NCBI GenBank assembly: GCA_019828595.1
Contig: JAHQRK010000007.1
Coordinates: forward strand, 2,480,001-2,544,000
Length of the DNA stretch: 64,000 bases
Reading direction: 5' to 3'
Source: Aphanomyces cochlioides
Taxonomy: Eukaryota; Oomycota; Saprolegniomycetes; Saprolegniales; Verrucalvaceae
Numbering within the stretch: position 1 is the first letter of the stretch; every line of letters starts with the position of its first letter. Of the stretch, positions 32,076-43,038 are shown one piece after another. The position numbers were made by a program, and so were the translations under genes. The notes beneath the pieces are model-generated. The model did not search any database and was not told where the DNA came from. It saw only the letters and a program-made list of their open reading frames with translations.

Positions 32076-32909
32076 ATGCAGCCAGCTCGAGTGCTGTGCC
32101 GGTTCAACGGTTGTGGCAACGACGCGATTCCATAGCACACCTTCGGCTTGTCTCCTGGTCCCAATTAAGTACACATAGTAATTCCTTAATATTCATGAAA
32201 TTGCCCTGTGCATTCCTTCGGCCTGGCCCCTGGTCCACTCTAAAGTTCCATTCATTTTGCCATACAAATTTTACTCGAGTTCAGAAACAAAACAGGAGCA
32301 AGGGGATTTTAGCTTGCAACATACCAGATTAGCCGATTTTTCTGCAGTAACTTCGCTTATAGCATTTAAGGTACGCATCTGGAGGTCTCAGAGGTCGAAT
32401 TTCTCGTCCTTGTGAGCGCGAGGCTGGCCTAGTGAGGATTTAAACTTTAGAGTGGACCAGGGGCCAGGCCGAAGGAATGCACAGGGCAATTTCATGAATA
32501 TTAAGGAATTACTATGTGTACTTAATTGGGACCAGGGGACAAGCCGAAGGTGTGCCAGATTCAATGCTCCGAAGAAGGATGCACGAATGCAGCACAAGCT
32601 AGACGCAAGTGTATTCGTCATGGTGGTGGCCGCATGTGCCGCGCTGGAGGATGTGACAAGAATGCACGTACTGGCGGCTATTGTGCCCACCATTGCCGTG
32701 CATTGCAAGAAACCGGCGTGTCGCCATCCATGCGAGCTACAGCAGCGGCAGCAAGCACGGTAGCAGCCCCCACTCCGCCATCCAGACACACGTTGGCCAT
32801 GATTTTGGCGGAGCCCGTGCCAGAGGCACGGCAACGGCAATCTATCGGTCCCACTGATCGACCGATGGAAGAGGACGATATTGCACTGCTGGATTTCTTT
32901 TGCCAATAA
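32076..32909 (+). pseudogene. WRKY19-like zinc-finger gene interrupted by a foldback element
   Basis: The 5' piece (32076-32135) starts MQPARVLCRFNGCGNDAI, the usual first Cys module of this oomycete family. The 3' piece (about 32557-32909) carries CSEEGCTNAAQARRKC, IRHGGGRMCRAGGCDKNA and GGYCAHH, then an acidic tail (MEEDDIALLDFFC) ending at TAA. Between them lies the 422-bp inverted-repeat element 32135-32556. The 3' piece has no upstream ATG of its own, and the 5' frame hits a stop within the element. Compared with the intact family member at 34140-34730, two or more Cys/His modules are missing, so sequence was also lost. Confidence 0.55.
32135..32556. mobile_element. Foldback-type element, about 113-bp near-perfect inverted repeats
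   Basis: The arm 32135-32248 is found again, inverted and almost identical, at 32443-32556, with a spacer of about 195 bp. Each arm is itself built of two diverged direct copies of a unit containing GGACCAGGGG and GCCGAAGG, one at each arm end, so four unit copies occur. The spacer shows no coding frame. The near-identity of the arms points to recent formation. Confidence 0.65.
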
Positions 32910-33299
32910 GCCTCAGACGCCACCTCCGTCACAAGAATAGCGGCCGCTCGCTGGTGCGCTGTGCATTTGAGGATAGGTACTAATGTCTTTTTATCTGTGA
33001 TTCCTGAGCCTTTCATTCGGGAGTAAATGCACACCTGGTGCTAAAATTGTGTTGAGTTGTCGCTTTTGAGCAACGTTGCCGTTGGCATCTTCGCTTGCTC
33101 GTTGCTTCCATGTGCGCTTGTAGCCGTGTATGAGTTTGAAGAAGTGTTCGCAGCGTTAAGGTTCGGCCTGCGTGCATCCCCAAGCACTTCCAGTGGGTTG
33201 GAGTCAAGCACGCTGAGGGCGATATGATATCCCTTCGTCGACTCATGTCAACGGTATAAACTCGAGCTTGTGTCGTGTTGATTCCAGCCACTTGGTTGT

Positions 33300-33584
33300 T
33301 CATGCACTCGTGCCGTTCCCAATGTCATTAGCAACAACGAAAATGGATCCCCTCTCTGCACCCAGTGTCTTCGCCGGCACTGTACGTCCGTCGTTGAAGA
33401 TGGCAAGCTCCCCCAACCACCCGATGCTCTCTTCGTGGGGTTTTGTACGTGCACAAGCAAGGTGTACCCATATCAACGTTTGGGACTGATCGATCTGTCC
33501 CAACATGACAACAACATTACAGGGCATGATGTTGTTTGAAAAGCTGCTGTAGCATGGATGATCGAAGGAGGCTTTGGCGGCCAA
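33300..33584 (-). CDS. Hypothetical open frame, possible exon
   Basis: A 94-codon minus-strand frame reads plausibly in its second half (QTLIWVHLACARTK, WLGELAIFNDGRTVPAK, RGSIFVVANDIGNG). It lacks a clear start context and flanking exons, and lies in transposon-rich DNA, so it may be a fragment of a mobile-element protein. Nothing else in 32910-34139 is convincing; a hairpin with AACCTATA/TATAGGTT arms lies at about 33829-33884. Confidence 0.25.
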   Translation of the reverse strand: MAAKASFDHPCYSSFSNNIMPCNVVVMLGQIDQSQTLIWVHLACARTKPHEESIGWLGELAIFNDGRTVPAKTLGAERGSIFVVANDIGNGTSA

Positions 33585-34139
33585 GCTGGGGAAGTTGCCA
33601 GTTCAGGTGGATGCGTATGGATGGTTGATCGTGTCTCCATCAACATCCCAATTGTCGTCATGCACGAGACATTGTTCGCAAGGGGTAGGACAAAACGAAT
33701 AAAACCTACTCAAGCATGTTTCTCTGAGATATCTCCCAAGTCGACTGCTTTCTACCGCTGCTGCTGAGAGAATGCTAGCTCTTTCTATGTCGTGCTTGTC
33801 GTTCAGGAGCCTTCTTGTCCATCGCTTTAAAACCTATATTACACCTAAAAACCTAATGCATGACAGGTTTATTATAGGTTTTTTTTATTGTGTCATTGAC
33901 TTGGTCGCCAACCATCGTCAAATACAGTGTAGATGGTGAAGCATCCTCGGAAATCTCCCGCCGAGAAATCTCACCGGCGGCCAAGACAGCCCAAGATCTG
34001 CTCCATGCCTGGTCTGGACCAGCATGGACGGCATTGTCTCGTGTAAAGATACAAACAAAATCGCTAAATTCAATATGGTAAATAAGGGAGCTATCTATTG
34101 AGGCGAGTGGCGACGGGCGGGGCATAATGGGTCGAACGT

Positions 34140-34730
34140 CTATGACTCGAAGACGTACTTGACGTCCGTGAGGAGAGGATCGCTGAGGAAACTTTCCATC
34201 TCGGAGAAGCAGCCTAGAGCTGGGTCAAGGATGCAATAGCCTTCCCACGCTTCACACGGTTTGGGCGAGATATCCCACGTATCGTCTTCGACGACAATCG
34301 AAGGGTGAAGCTCTTCTTTGACGGGCGACTCGGGTGGAGTTTGTAGACCTGCGTGGCGACAACAATATCCTCCAATGCGAGCATGCGTGTTGCAGTCGTC
34401 AACTTTGCACATGCGGCCACCACCGTGGCGAACACAGCGTTGTCGTGCATGGGCAACTTTGGTGCATCCGTCGATGGCGCATTGTTTCTTGCGGCTTCTC
34501 ATGCCATGGCGACAGCAGAGCGTGCCACTGCGGGCATTCGCACTGCACCCTGGATACTGGCAAAGGCGCTTGCCACCGTGGCGGACGCATAGATGGCGAG
34601 CGTAGACTTGGTTGCGGCAATGGCCGACTAGACATTTGCCGCGACGGCGGTGGAATTCACACTTGTCGCTGCCTGCAATGACTGGATTCACACATCCGTT
34701 GAAGAAACACGCATCAATTGGACTTGACAT
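34140..34730 (-). CDS. WRKY19-like Cys/His zinc-finger protein
   Basis: 196 residues, single exon, start ATG 34730-34728 (MSSPIDACFFNGCVNPV). Five successive Cys/His modules: ACFFNGC...KCEFH, KCLVGHCRNQVYARHLCVRH, LCQYPGCSANARSGTLCCRH, QCAIDGCTKVAHARQRCVRH, MCKVDDCNTHARIGGYCCRH. The consensus is C-x4-C...C-x2-H with G/A-R spacers, as in oomycete proteins annotated as WRKY transcription factor 19-like, although no WRKY domain is present. The acidic C-terminal region (SIVVEDDTWDISPK, FSEMESFLSDPLL) could be an activation domain. A nuclear nucleic-acid-binding role is likely; targets unknown. It appears intact, unlike the copy at 32076. Confidence 0.7.
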   Translation of the reverse strand: MSSPIDACFFNGCVNPVIAGSDKCEFHRRRGKCLVGHCRNQVYARHLCVRHGGKRLCQYPGCSANARSGTLCCRHGMRSRKKQCAIDGCTKVAHARQRCVRHGGGRMCKVDDCNTHARIGGYCCRHAGLQTPPESPVKEELHPSIVVEDDTWDISPKPCEAWEGYCILDPALGCFSEMESFLSDPLLTDVKYVFES

Positions 34731-35844
34731 GATGTGGTGATGAGATGGCAAATTGTTGACTGATGCAAGTCCGACTTGACACAGTGGTCGTCAGATCGCA
34801 AGCCAATGCAGTGCCACTGTTCACACCCCAGAGCCTTTCACCGTCTCGCGACCGCATTTGTTCACTTTAGCCGCCGAATTCTTCCATCGTGAAACGAGAT
34901 GGCGTGGAGTCCGCGCGGACGCTGCGATCAACTCAAGCCAATCCAAGCCGTGCAATTATTTGACTGAATTGTCTCGTGTCCCAGTTGGTATCCACCTACG
35001 ACACACTGTAAGAAATTATTTTACTAAAATTTAAGCAAGTTAATAATTCAATAAATACGATGATTCCTCTTATCTTAATAATTCAATATTTTATTGCATA
35101 TATTTTTGCCTTTTTACATTGTATTTTCAAGGCGAGGGACGAACATGCGACCTCACATATGAAAATGTGACTTGGCGTTTGTATGCTACGAAAATATTTG
35201 AAATAAATAAGGCATTGCACTACTTCGCTTGACTGACGAAAGAATAATGTAAAACAAAGTGTGTGTTTCCAAGCCACCTCGTTTTAGTGACAGGTACATA
35301 TAGTGACAATGATGACGCCTCTCAGCATTCATATACACGCGAGTAAAGATAGTGACACTGTCATGACTGTGGAATGTCTGTTTCATTAAAACGAGGGAGA
35401 GGTACAAATACGACCTTGAAAAGTATCGAACTTGGATCGTCATGTCTTGGCATAGTCTGAGCATGCCTGTGTGATGGATTCAAGATGTCTTTGGCTCCCC
35501 ACAACCGTCAGATGATGGCTCTTCGGGTGATCTGAGCGAAACGAGTGCATGTGGATGAATCTTGGAAGGTATGGCGAGTCAATTTTCACACCCTTGAAGG
35601 GGGAAAGCAAAAAAGTTTTGTACTGTAGCTGCCACGTACTGAGACAAAGAGTCAATGACAGGAGCCTGTCTTCCGAAGGTTCAACGGCCAACAAAAACAC
35701 GAAGCTTTGGAGGGGGGCTCTACTGTTCAAAGGAGAACTTGGTTGATAAGCGTGTCGTCGCAAGAATGTGAATTCCGTAATGAATTATGTAGCTTAGCTC
35801 TAACTATCGAAACTAGGCTTTACTATATGCATATCTATTGTCAA
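34731..35844. other. Intergenic region
   Basis: No supported gene. Open frames at 35440-35763 and 35186-35464 on the minus strand do not read like protein. The sequence from 35000 to 35110 is very AT-rich. Confidence 0.4.
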
Positions 35845-36492
35845 TAACGTAAACCCCCAGTGGTGGCCGAAATTTTCAGTCATGGCCGATTTCCATCATC
35901 GATTGTTATTGGTAGAAATACTTCGTTGAGCAAGTCATGAGAACCGAAGAGTTTATATAAACTCGAATACTTGATATCTTCACTGTTCTGTGGATGGAGC
36001 GCGTCGGTCAACCTGTCAAGACTTCTCTGGAGCTTGCCCACAAGTTGTGGTCAAGTAAAGTCAAAGTTGGATTGATATCGAAGGAAACATCACACTTGTT
36101 TCACGAGGAGAGACTTGGCTGTGAGAACATACAAAGGCAGTGGCCAACTGATGAAATTGTGTTTATCTATAAATTAATATTCTGTTTTCATATATATTTT
36201 TCTTGTCACAAAGCCACTTTGGGTCAGATAATGTATGTCACATATTTCATACAAATATCAAGATAAACTTTCGGCCACGACCGATAATACTTGAACTTTT
36301 TATGCCCCATCAATTTAACTTCGCCGAAAGCACTCCTTGCAGAACAAATATATTCTGATAATTTGTACGTATTCGTCTTTTCATGCTCATTTCAACTGTA
36401 CTTTCCAATTTTCTTGATTCGTTTTGTCTCGGAAGGAATCTCAACTTTTTGTGAGCCAAAGAATTTTCGGCCACGACTGAGGGTTTACGTTA
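35845..36492. mobile_element. TIR element with GTGGCCGAAA ends
   Basis: TAACGTAAACCC...GTGGCCGAAA at 35845-35874 is matched in inverted form at 36462-36492 (about 28 of 31 bases). A third, isolated copy of the core (TTTCGGCCACGACCG) lies at about 36268-36282. The 648-bp interior has one open frame (35994-36266) beginning VGQPVKTSLELAHKLW; this is too short for a transposase but could be a remnant. End sequence and size suggest a non-autonomous DNA transposon; the superfamily is not determined. Confidence 0.5.
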
Positions 36493-37083
36493 CATGAAAT
36501 CCTTCCATGCAACCATGTAACCCACGCGACCTTTGGGTGGGCAGTTTCACAAATGTAGTAGTGTTGATCTCAGTAGGCACCAACGTTCTCAACATCTACA
36601 GTACTCTACAATCTATATTGTCAAAGCAGAGCAATAAGGTGGGGGGTATCAAAGTAACGCTTCGTCGCTGCAATCCAACCTGGATACACCGAAATGCAAT
36701 GCTGCTATTTGATCATATGGAAGACTCTCTTGAATTTCACATCGAGCCCGAGGAGACGAGCGTATCTCTTTCAATGGTACGCTAAGGTTTGCCAAAATTG
36801 TCGGATTTTTGTTACCTTGTCATAAGATTTGGGTATATTTTTCAACGTGCTAGCATACACTCTGACATTAACTTGGAAATTGTATACCCGTGGCACTTTC
36901 TGTTTCCCTGACGTGAACAACTTGTACTTTCTGACCGGTTCATGTCACTAATTAGAGACTCTTAACATTTGTATACTCCCATCCAAATGTCGCTAAATAG
37001 TCACTAAATAGTCACTAAAATCGAGTGAAGAATAAAAATGCCACATCGTCAAAGGCTGCGGCGCGAAAGCTTGTCTTGTTATC

Positions 37084-38776
37084 ATGGGGGGAGAAGCGCC
37101 AGAAATGACTGCTGAAGAGAGAAAGGCCGTCGGATCGCTCGAGGAGAAACCGCATTTTCGTATACGTTTCTACCATGCCGGAAAGGTTGTGGATTCATTG
37201 CTCAAGCTGCCGTTGACAATGGGGCCTGTCGATGTGGACAAAGGCACGCAAGCCGTGCACTTGGAGCTGTGGCTCAAGCAACAATTCGCCATCGCTCCTG
37301 ATGAGAGCGTTTTCGCGATAGTTCCTGTCACAGAGCCCTACAGTCCGCCGTTGCCCCTCATTTTGCTCAATACTATTGCACACCGACTTGTTCAAGAGTG
37401 TGGCGACAACGTGCCGATCCTAGACTACTCGCTCATCATACGTCCACTTAGCGATCTACGTCAACCGATTCCTCCTCCTTCTGATGAATCCTCACCCTTC
37501 TTTGCGATCGATGGACACGCTCTTGGAAGCAAAGAACCGACTTTAGCGCGCCAACATGCTCGAATCCAATTCGTGACCAAGATGAAAGAATTTGGCTTTG
37601 CTCGCATTGCAGTCTCACGCGAACAAGCCAAGATTCCGATTGAAGCCTGGGAGAAAGTCCGAACATGGCTGATGCAACAGGTATGATGCTTCCGTTGATG
37701 TTACCTTGCTCATCTTGGACTACAGCTTGCTTTACCTCGAGCCGATCGATGGGGTGAACGTGTAGACGAAACAGACCCCGAATCGACAGACAACCAAGTA
37801 GACGACGATGAAGAGCCAACGGCACCTGTATCGACACTCTCATCCTTGGTATGCTTTTGGCGCTCAACAGTACGATGCGTCTGTGTCGTTCGTCGATTCT
37901 AATTCCAAACTTTTAGCCGCCAGTAGAGAAGCCAAGAAAGCTCCTAGTATCACGTGGACGATACGTTGGCTTCAGCTGTGATCCCAACCGAGAATATTTG
38001 CAAATGCGCCGACCATTGAAGCACGCAGGCACTGTGTGGCCTCGGCCATATTTCAGCACTCCTGAGGCCGCTCAGTTTGCGCAAGATATGCTGCAGTTGT
38101 TCAATGTCCTCGATGACATTGGACGCGACTGTATGGAAGCGATCTGTGAAGTTCTGGCCATGGATCGCTCATGGGTCTTCAATGAACTTTTGGATGACAC
38201 TTCACCACCACCAGCATCTGCTGATGAAGTCACAAATACCGATATGTCATGTCGCTATGGTGCATCTGTCCTCCGCATTTACAACTATCGCAACAAGAAA
38301 GGGGAGAATGTCGATCCCAAGCGACTTGATATCAACGCATCCTGTGGATCGGTAGGTTTACTTTGCATGGTGTTGCCCTAAACGTTGCCCAGCATGCTGA
38401 CTTAGGCCTCGTCACCGTGTCTCCATGTGCCACCGTACCAGGTTTGCAAATGTGGAATCTCGATCGCATGGCCTGGACCGATGTCGAATGCGATGCAACT
38501 GAGTTGCACTTTTCAGTGTTTGCTGGCGAGACGCTCGGTGTAATCACAAACGGACTCATTCGAGCACCGTTGCATCGCGTGCCTGCAACTGTGGTTGAAG
38601 ATGAAACTAAGCGGCGTATGTCTATGCCGTTCTTTCTGCGAGCACGTCCTCATGCCTGTTTGAACCCAAATCGACCCGCTGGCGTTGCTGCACTTACAGT
38701 GCGTGATTTCATGGAGGATATGGTCTTCAAGACGCGTCCGTGGCGTCGAGAATCGGCCGCCACCCCCGACTATTGA
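37084..38776 (+). CDS. 2-oxoglutarate/Fe(II)-dependent oxygenase
   Basis: About 510 residues in four exons (introns near 37681-37727, 37850-37917 and 38351-38391). The N-terminal 130 residues (FRIRFYHAGKVVDSLLKL and on) are unrecognised. An oxygenase N-terminal part follows (KMKEFGFARIAVS, IPIEAWEKVRTWL), then YVGFSCDPNREYLQM and RYGASVLRIYNYRNK. The catalytic core is ASCGS-HADLGLVTVSPC: the His-x-Asp motif is formed only if the acceptor CCCAG at 38391 is used, which I favour. Later come PGLQMWN, VITNGLIRAPLHRVPA (second Fe ligand His) and RRMSMPFFL (Arg-x-Ser for 2-oxoglutarate). This is the isopenicillin-N-synthase-like family of hydroxylases; substrate unknown. Stop TGA 38774-38776. Confidence 0.75.
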
Positions 38777-39014
38777 TCCTGGCCTTTCTTGGGATTTCGG
38801 TCCTCGCGCGCTTTTTTGGAAATGCAAGCTTGGCAGTTGAAATTATCATTGATTGGTTAAAATGAATTATTTTTATCCAACCAGATAAATTTTTCTAATT
38901 ATAGAATAAAAATAAATGGATAGACAGTAATAAAATATACTAAGCCTTGAAATTTTTAAAAATTGACTGTAGGAGCTTCAAAGAATCACCCAAAACGCAA
39001 CAAGAGCGGCGACG

Positions 39015-40521
39015 ATGACGCGATTTCCCCAGAAAGGATACGCGTATGCGAGCAAAGAATCCGCTTTGAGTCAACGACAAGGTATGAGCACATGTATAAT
39101 GTACCTCCTGACCTCGCGTAGCGGACAGTCCGAGCGATAGCGAAGATTCGGACGTACCGCAAAGTACAAGCGTTCCTGGCAAGCAACTGCGCATGCCGAC
39201 GCCATCAAAACAAGCTTCTGCGTCATCCGATGACGATGACTCGGACGATTATGTGTCCGTGAGCAGTAGCGACGACGAAGACGACGATGAAAATGTCGAT
39301 AAAACGTCGAATCAAACTCCACAGTATCCGATTCTCGGTGCAAGAGCACGAAAACGTATTCGTCCGCCGACAGCCTACGCCAAGCAAATGGCTGTATACA
39401 TCCGCGTGTGTCTTCTTCACTTACGGGACTCAACCAAAGTCGAATTGTCAGACACTGAACATGCGGCGTTTCAAGAAGCGCTACGTGAGCACCGTGTGGA
39501 GCGCGTGATTATCCCGGAGAAGGCAGCGGTCGAGGAAGCTCCAGTCGAACGCAAGAAAAATTCGCACAAAACTGCGCCCGCTGAGAGCTCTCCACCCGCT
39601 CCTGTGTTGGAGAAGGTGGAGAAGCCCCCGAAAAAAGACAAACCGAAACCCATCAAGACGGAAGAGGCGAAACAACAGCAACCTTCATCAACAACTACTC
39701 CCCCCGCAGTGACTGCTGCCACTGTTACAACTACATCTTCCCATAATCATACAGCTGACGATAAAACTGATACAATGAGCCCTGCCGACAAGAGTCCTGT
39801 GAAACGAAGTGCGCCACAGACAAGTACCCCAGAGGAAGCGCCACCGAAAAAGATCAAAGTGGTCCCCTCAGCCTTTCAAATACCTGCGAATGCCAATCCT
39901 AAAGAAATGGACCGCGTGCGTCATCAAGCGTCACAACTTCAAAAGGAAGGTATTGCTTTGAAGCATGATGGCGACAAGAAAGGCAAGATGGACATTGCAG
40001 CGCAAGGAGTATGCTATCTTCGTGCAAGCGCCAAGTTTCTCGAGCAAGCGCTTCTTCTCTCAGATCTCAAAGCCATGTACAAGGCGCTCAACGACTCTGT
40101 CACTGCGAGCAAGTGGGGCAAAGATTCCATCTCAACTTTGGCTCAGACGGCAAACTTGGTTGAAAGCACTGTGGGCTTTTTCAACAAGTCTGGAGAGCGC
40201 CGTCGTGTCGCATTAAGCTACAAAGTAGGTGCGATTGTCATGCTTGCGTCGTACCGTCTGCAACACAACATGCTCTATGGCTACTACTCGCAACTCCATG
40301 CGCCCGGTCGATCTCCCGACGGCACGGGTAGCAGCGATGCCAACCAAGACCCAATGATCCAAAGGCTCATTCTCAAGGAGATGGGCGCGTTGATGCGTGG
40401 TTTTGAGTTTTGGCGGCGGTACGAAGCGTGTGGCATGCAAGACGTCCTCCCTGACATTCGCGATCCTTCCACAGTTGACATGCCAACCTTCTTTGCGGCC
40501 CTAGAAGCGGAACTGAGCTAG
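39015..40521 (+). CDS. Acidic/Lys-rich protein with AF4/FMR2-like C-terminal domain
   Basis: About 490 residues, two exons. The start ATG 39015 (MTRFPQKGYAYASKESALS) is spliced over 39084-39120 into DSPSDSEDSDVP and then a Ser/Asp/Glu-rich stretch. A basic-proline middle follows (KKDKPKPIKTEEAK; KKIKVVPSAFQIP). The last 200 residues are helical: MDRVRHQASQLQKEGIALK, YLRASAKFLEQALLLSDLKA, STLAQTANLVESTVGFF, VALSYKVGAIVMLASYRLQ. This order resembles the C-terminal homology domain of AF4/FMR2 family scaffolds, which dimerise and recruit elongation factor complexes to RNA polymerase II. N-terminal disorder and SYAYASK-type motifs fit that family. The match is by eye only; moderate confidence. Confidence 0.55.
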
Positions 40522-41166
40522 CAGTAGCTAGGCTACCTCGTTTTTATTTAAATGGGACTTTCATCTCTCATCTTGATGGATCTGATGACCTGGCGTGTCA
40601 TAGACGAGGTCGCATGTGTAATGGTGGTGCCACGAATAATAGGTGCATGACATTCCAGTAGACCAAGATCACAACCAAGGACATGGAGGAGACATTGGAC
40701 CTCAGTACAGTATATCTGTCTACTGACAGCTAGAGAAATGCTGAAGCTCGAGCAATGCTGGGGTCAATCTGATGGAGAGAGTGTAATCGGCACAAAGCTA
40801 GTTAGTCAGGCAATACGATTAGCGTGGGAAACAAGAAGGTCGCATCTGTCAAGATGATTTGACGGCTGCACAACACGGAATTGAACGTTTAGTCTTGTAT
40901 CTCGATGATACTCAACTGTAACCTCACGGGGACTCAAAAAAGCATAGGAATCAAACATGGTTCGAAAATGATCGGGGAGCTTGCTTGCGGCCCTCATAGT
41001 CGTTAGAGCACAGCGACTGATCCTTATGAATGGCCCGTGTGTGGTTGATTGGAGTTTTCAGGGAAGGACGACTCGGAAAGTACATACTCGACGCATTGAT
41101 TTAAATATCGCGACAAAATATTAATATGCACAGGATTGTGATCTTTTTGATTTTGGCGCGAAAAGT
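40522..41166. other. Intergenic region with one small open frame
   Basis: At 40806-40997 on the minus strand a 63-codon frame starts MRAASKLPDHFRTMFDSYAF and continues with REVTVEYHRDTRLNVQF; it reads like genuine protein sequence with normal codon use. No splice partner was found. It may be a small protein gene or the last exon of a lost gene. The remaining sequence shows nothing recognisable. Confidence 0.3.
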
Positions 41167-43027
41167 TTAAAAGGAAGGATCTTCGAAGTGCTGAACAGTG
41201 AAGGCGGCTTCGGTGGCGGCGGTCGAGGATTTCACAATCCGGTGGCACTTTTCAAGCCTCTTCTGCATGGAGCTCTTCTTTACTTTGCCAAGGTTTCGCT
41301 CGTATTCAATGACGCGCTCAGCGAGCTCTCTACGGTTGCGCTCCCGTTCAAGCGCGAGTTGCTCCATGCGTTCCAGGAAAGAACTAGAAATATCTCCCCA
41401 AGCCTGAACATTGGGTCATTATCATGGTGTAGAAGATGAAAGACCTTGGGAAGAGCAAACAAGACCCCACAGAATGTGCAACGCTTCTTTTTGTCTCGAA
41501 ATTCAGCATACGACTGAATCATACCGCACTTGGGGCACTGCTTTTTGTTCTACCAGTGTGGTCATGTTTTGAGGAGACCAATGGCGCGATTACCTGCCGC
41601 AGATTGTACTCTTCTTCACCCCGTGTTGTCTCGAGCCTCTGTCAAGATGTTCAAGAGTGTCATTGGATCGCTATTCGAACCTTTCGTCTGTTGAATTCTG
41701 CAGCTTCCATGCGTTCAAGAAATCCTTTGCCGTTGCTTTCTTCATCGTCGTCAGCTTTGTTGACAAAGTCATATCCACATGCAGGATTGAGCATTGCAGC
41801 GATGCTTGCCTTGGTCTTCTTGGGATAAAACCGGCAATGCTTGGCATCGTCAAGATTGGCATGTGCATGGCGAGGTTCGCGTCGTTTATGCTTTGCAAGT
41901 CTCCCGACAACAACATGCGGCTCACACTCATCTCGCCGAGTTGGTTCGCTTTGTTTTACTTGCTTTTTGGTAGCAATATGATGCGCTACTTTGACATTGC
42001 CTCGTGGTTTGCGTGAAGAGATGGTTTGAATGTTATCGTCTAGGTGTCGTCGCCGTCTCTCAAGATTTGTTGAAGATGATGGTGCCAATGTGCCAGTTGC
42101 CAAATCCATCACCTCGTTTGCCACTTTCTTTTCAGCTTGAGCGCCCGAGATGAAAGAAAGCTTCGTGCTAGTTGGCTCAACTGTAGTATTGGCTTGATCT
42201 GTGATGTTGGTTGCCTGGGCCACAATGGCCGTTGTATCGTCTTCATCGGGTAGGCTGTCATTGTCCATCGTATCAGGCAAATAATCGTCCTCTTGTGTGT
42301 CCATTTCATAGTCTTCTAGCATCTCTCCGTTTGCTTCTTGTCCTGCGGCACTTGAGAGAACTTCTTGAACCTCAAATGCAGGTCGATTTGATGGAATCGA
42401 GTCAAGTGAATTGGACGAAGATTCACCTTGCAGAAGATACTTGGAGACTTTACTGTCCTCATTGCTTTGATTTATCCCGTCAGCCACCTCAAGAATGTTT
42501 TGAGCGTCCGAGATGGCTTGAACCTCAAATGCAGGTCGATGGATCAAAAGATTACCCAAAGGCATGTCAGATGCAACTTGTTCCACTGGGCTTGAGAGCT
42601 CTTGGACATCGAATACAGGACGCTTTATAATTATGGCCTCGGTGACATCGTCTGGAGTGTCTGGTTCACCCAGTCCTTTGAAGATTTTGTCGCTCTCACT
42701 CCGTTGTGCTTGTGTCTCGCCAGGGCCCTGATTTTCCAGTGCCACAAGTGTTTGAACCTCAAATGCTGGTTGTGTAGTCGACGACAGTTCCTTGGAATCT
42801 CGTCGATCGAAGCCTTGAACTGCATTGATGTCGTTTCTATTACTTCTGGGCAGCTCAGCCTGCATGAGCTCTTGAACAACAAATGGTGAAGAGGCGGTTT
42901 TGTCACTGTCCCGAGTCAGTTGAGTTTGCTCAGTGGTCGGCGACTCATCTCTCTGGAGCTGGTCCACGACGAGAGGCATGGTTGTCATCAAGTTGGTGCC
43001 ATCGAAGTTGTCAGCAGTGTCTTCCAT
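41167..43027 (-). CDS. Zinc-ribbon protein with RPAFEVQ repeats (gene X)
   Basis: About 560 residues, start ATG 43027 (MEDTADNFDGTNLMTT), four exons with introns near 41670, 41580 and 41440. The first 230 residues carry five or six copies of a short motif, R-P-A-F-E-V-Q followed by E/A/T-L/I, spaced 28-50 residues apart (for example QPAFEVQTLVAL, RPVFDVQELSS, RPAFEVQAIS, RPAFEVQEVLSS). A conserved block follows: HCRFYPKKTKASIAAMLNP, CGYDFVNKAD. Then comes a four-Cys zinc ribbon (CPKCGMIQSYAEF...CTFCGVLF) and a coiled-coil tail (FLERMEQLALERERNRREL). Paralogous to the gene immediately upstream at 43039-44502. Function unknown. Only 11 bp separate it from that gene's stop. Confidence 0.65.
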
Positions 43028-43038
43028 GTCTTGTACTC

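Noticed and set aside
37084..37686. Separate gene ending at 37686
   Set aside because: A 47-bp intron joins it in frame to the next exon and then to the oxygenase core; the stop at 37684 lies inside that intron.
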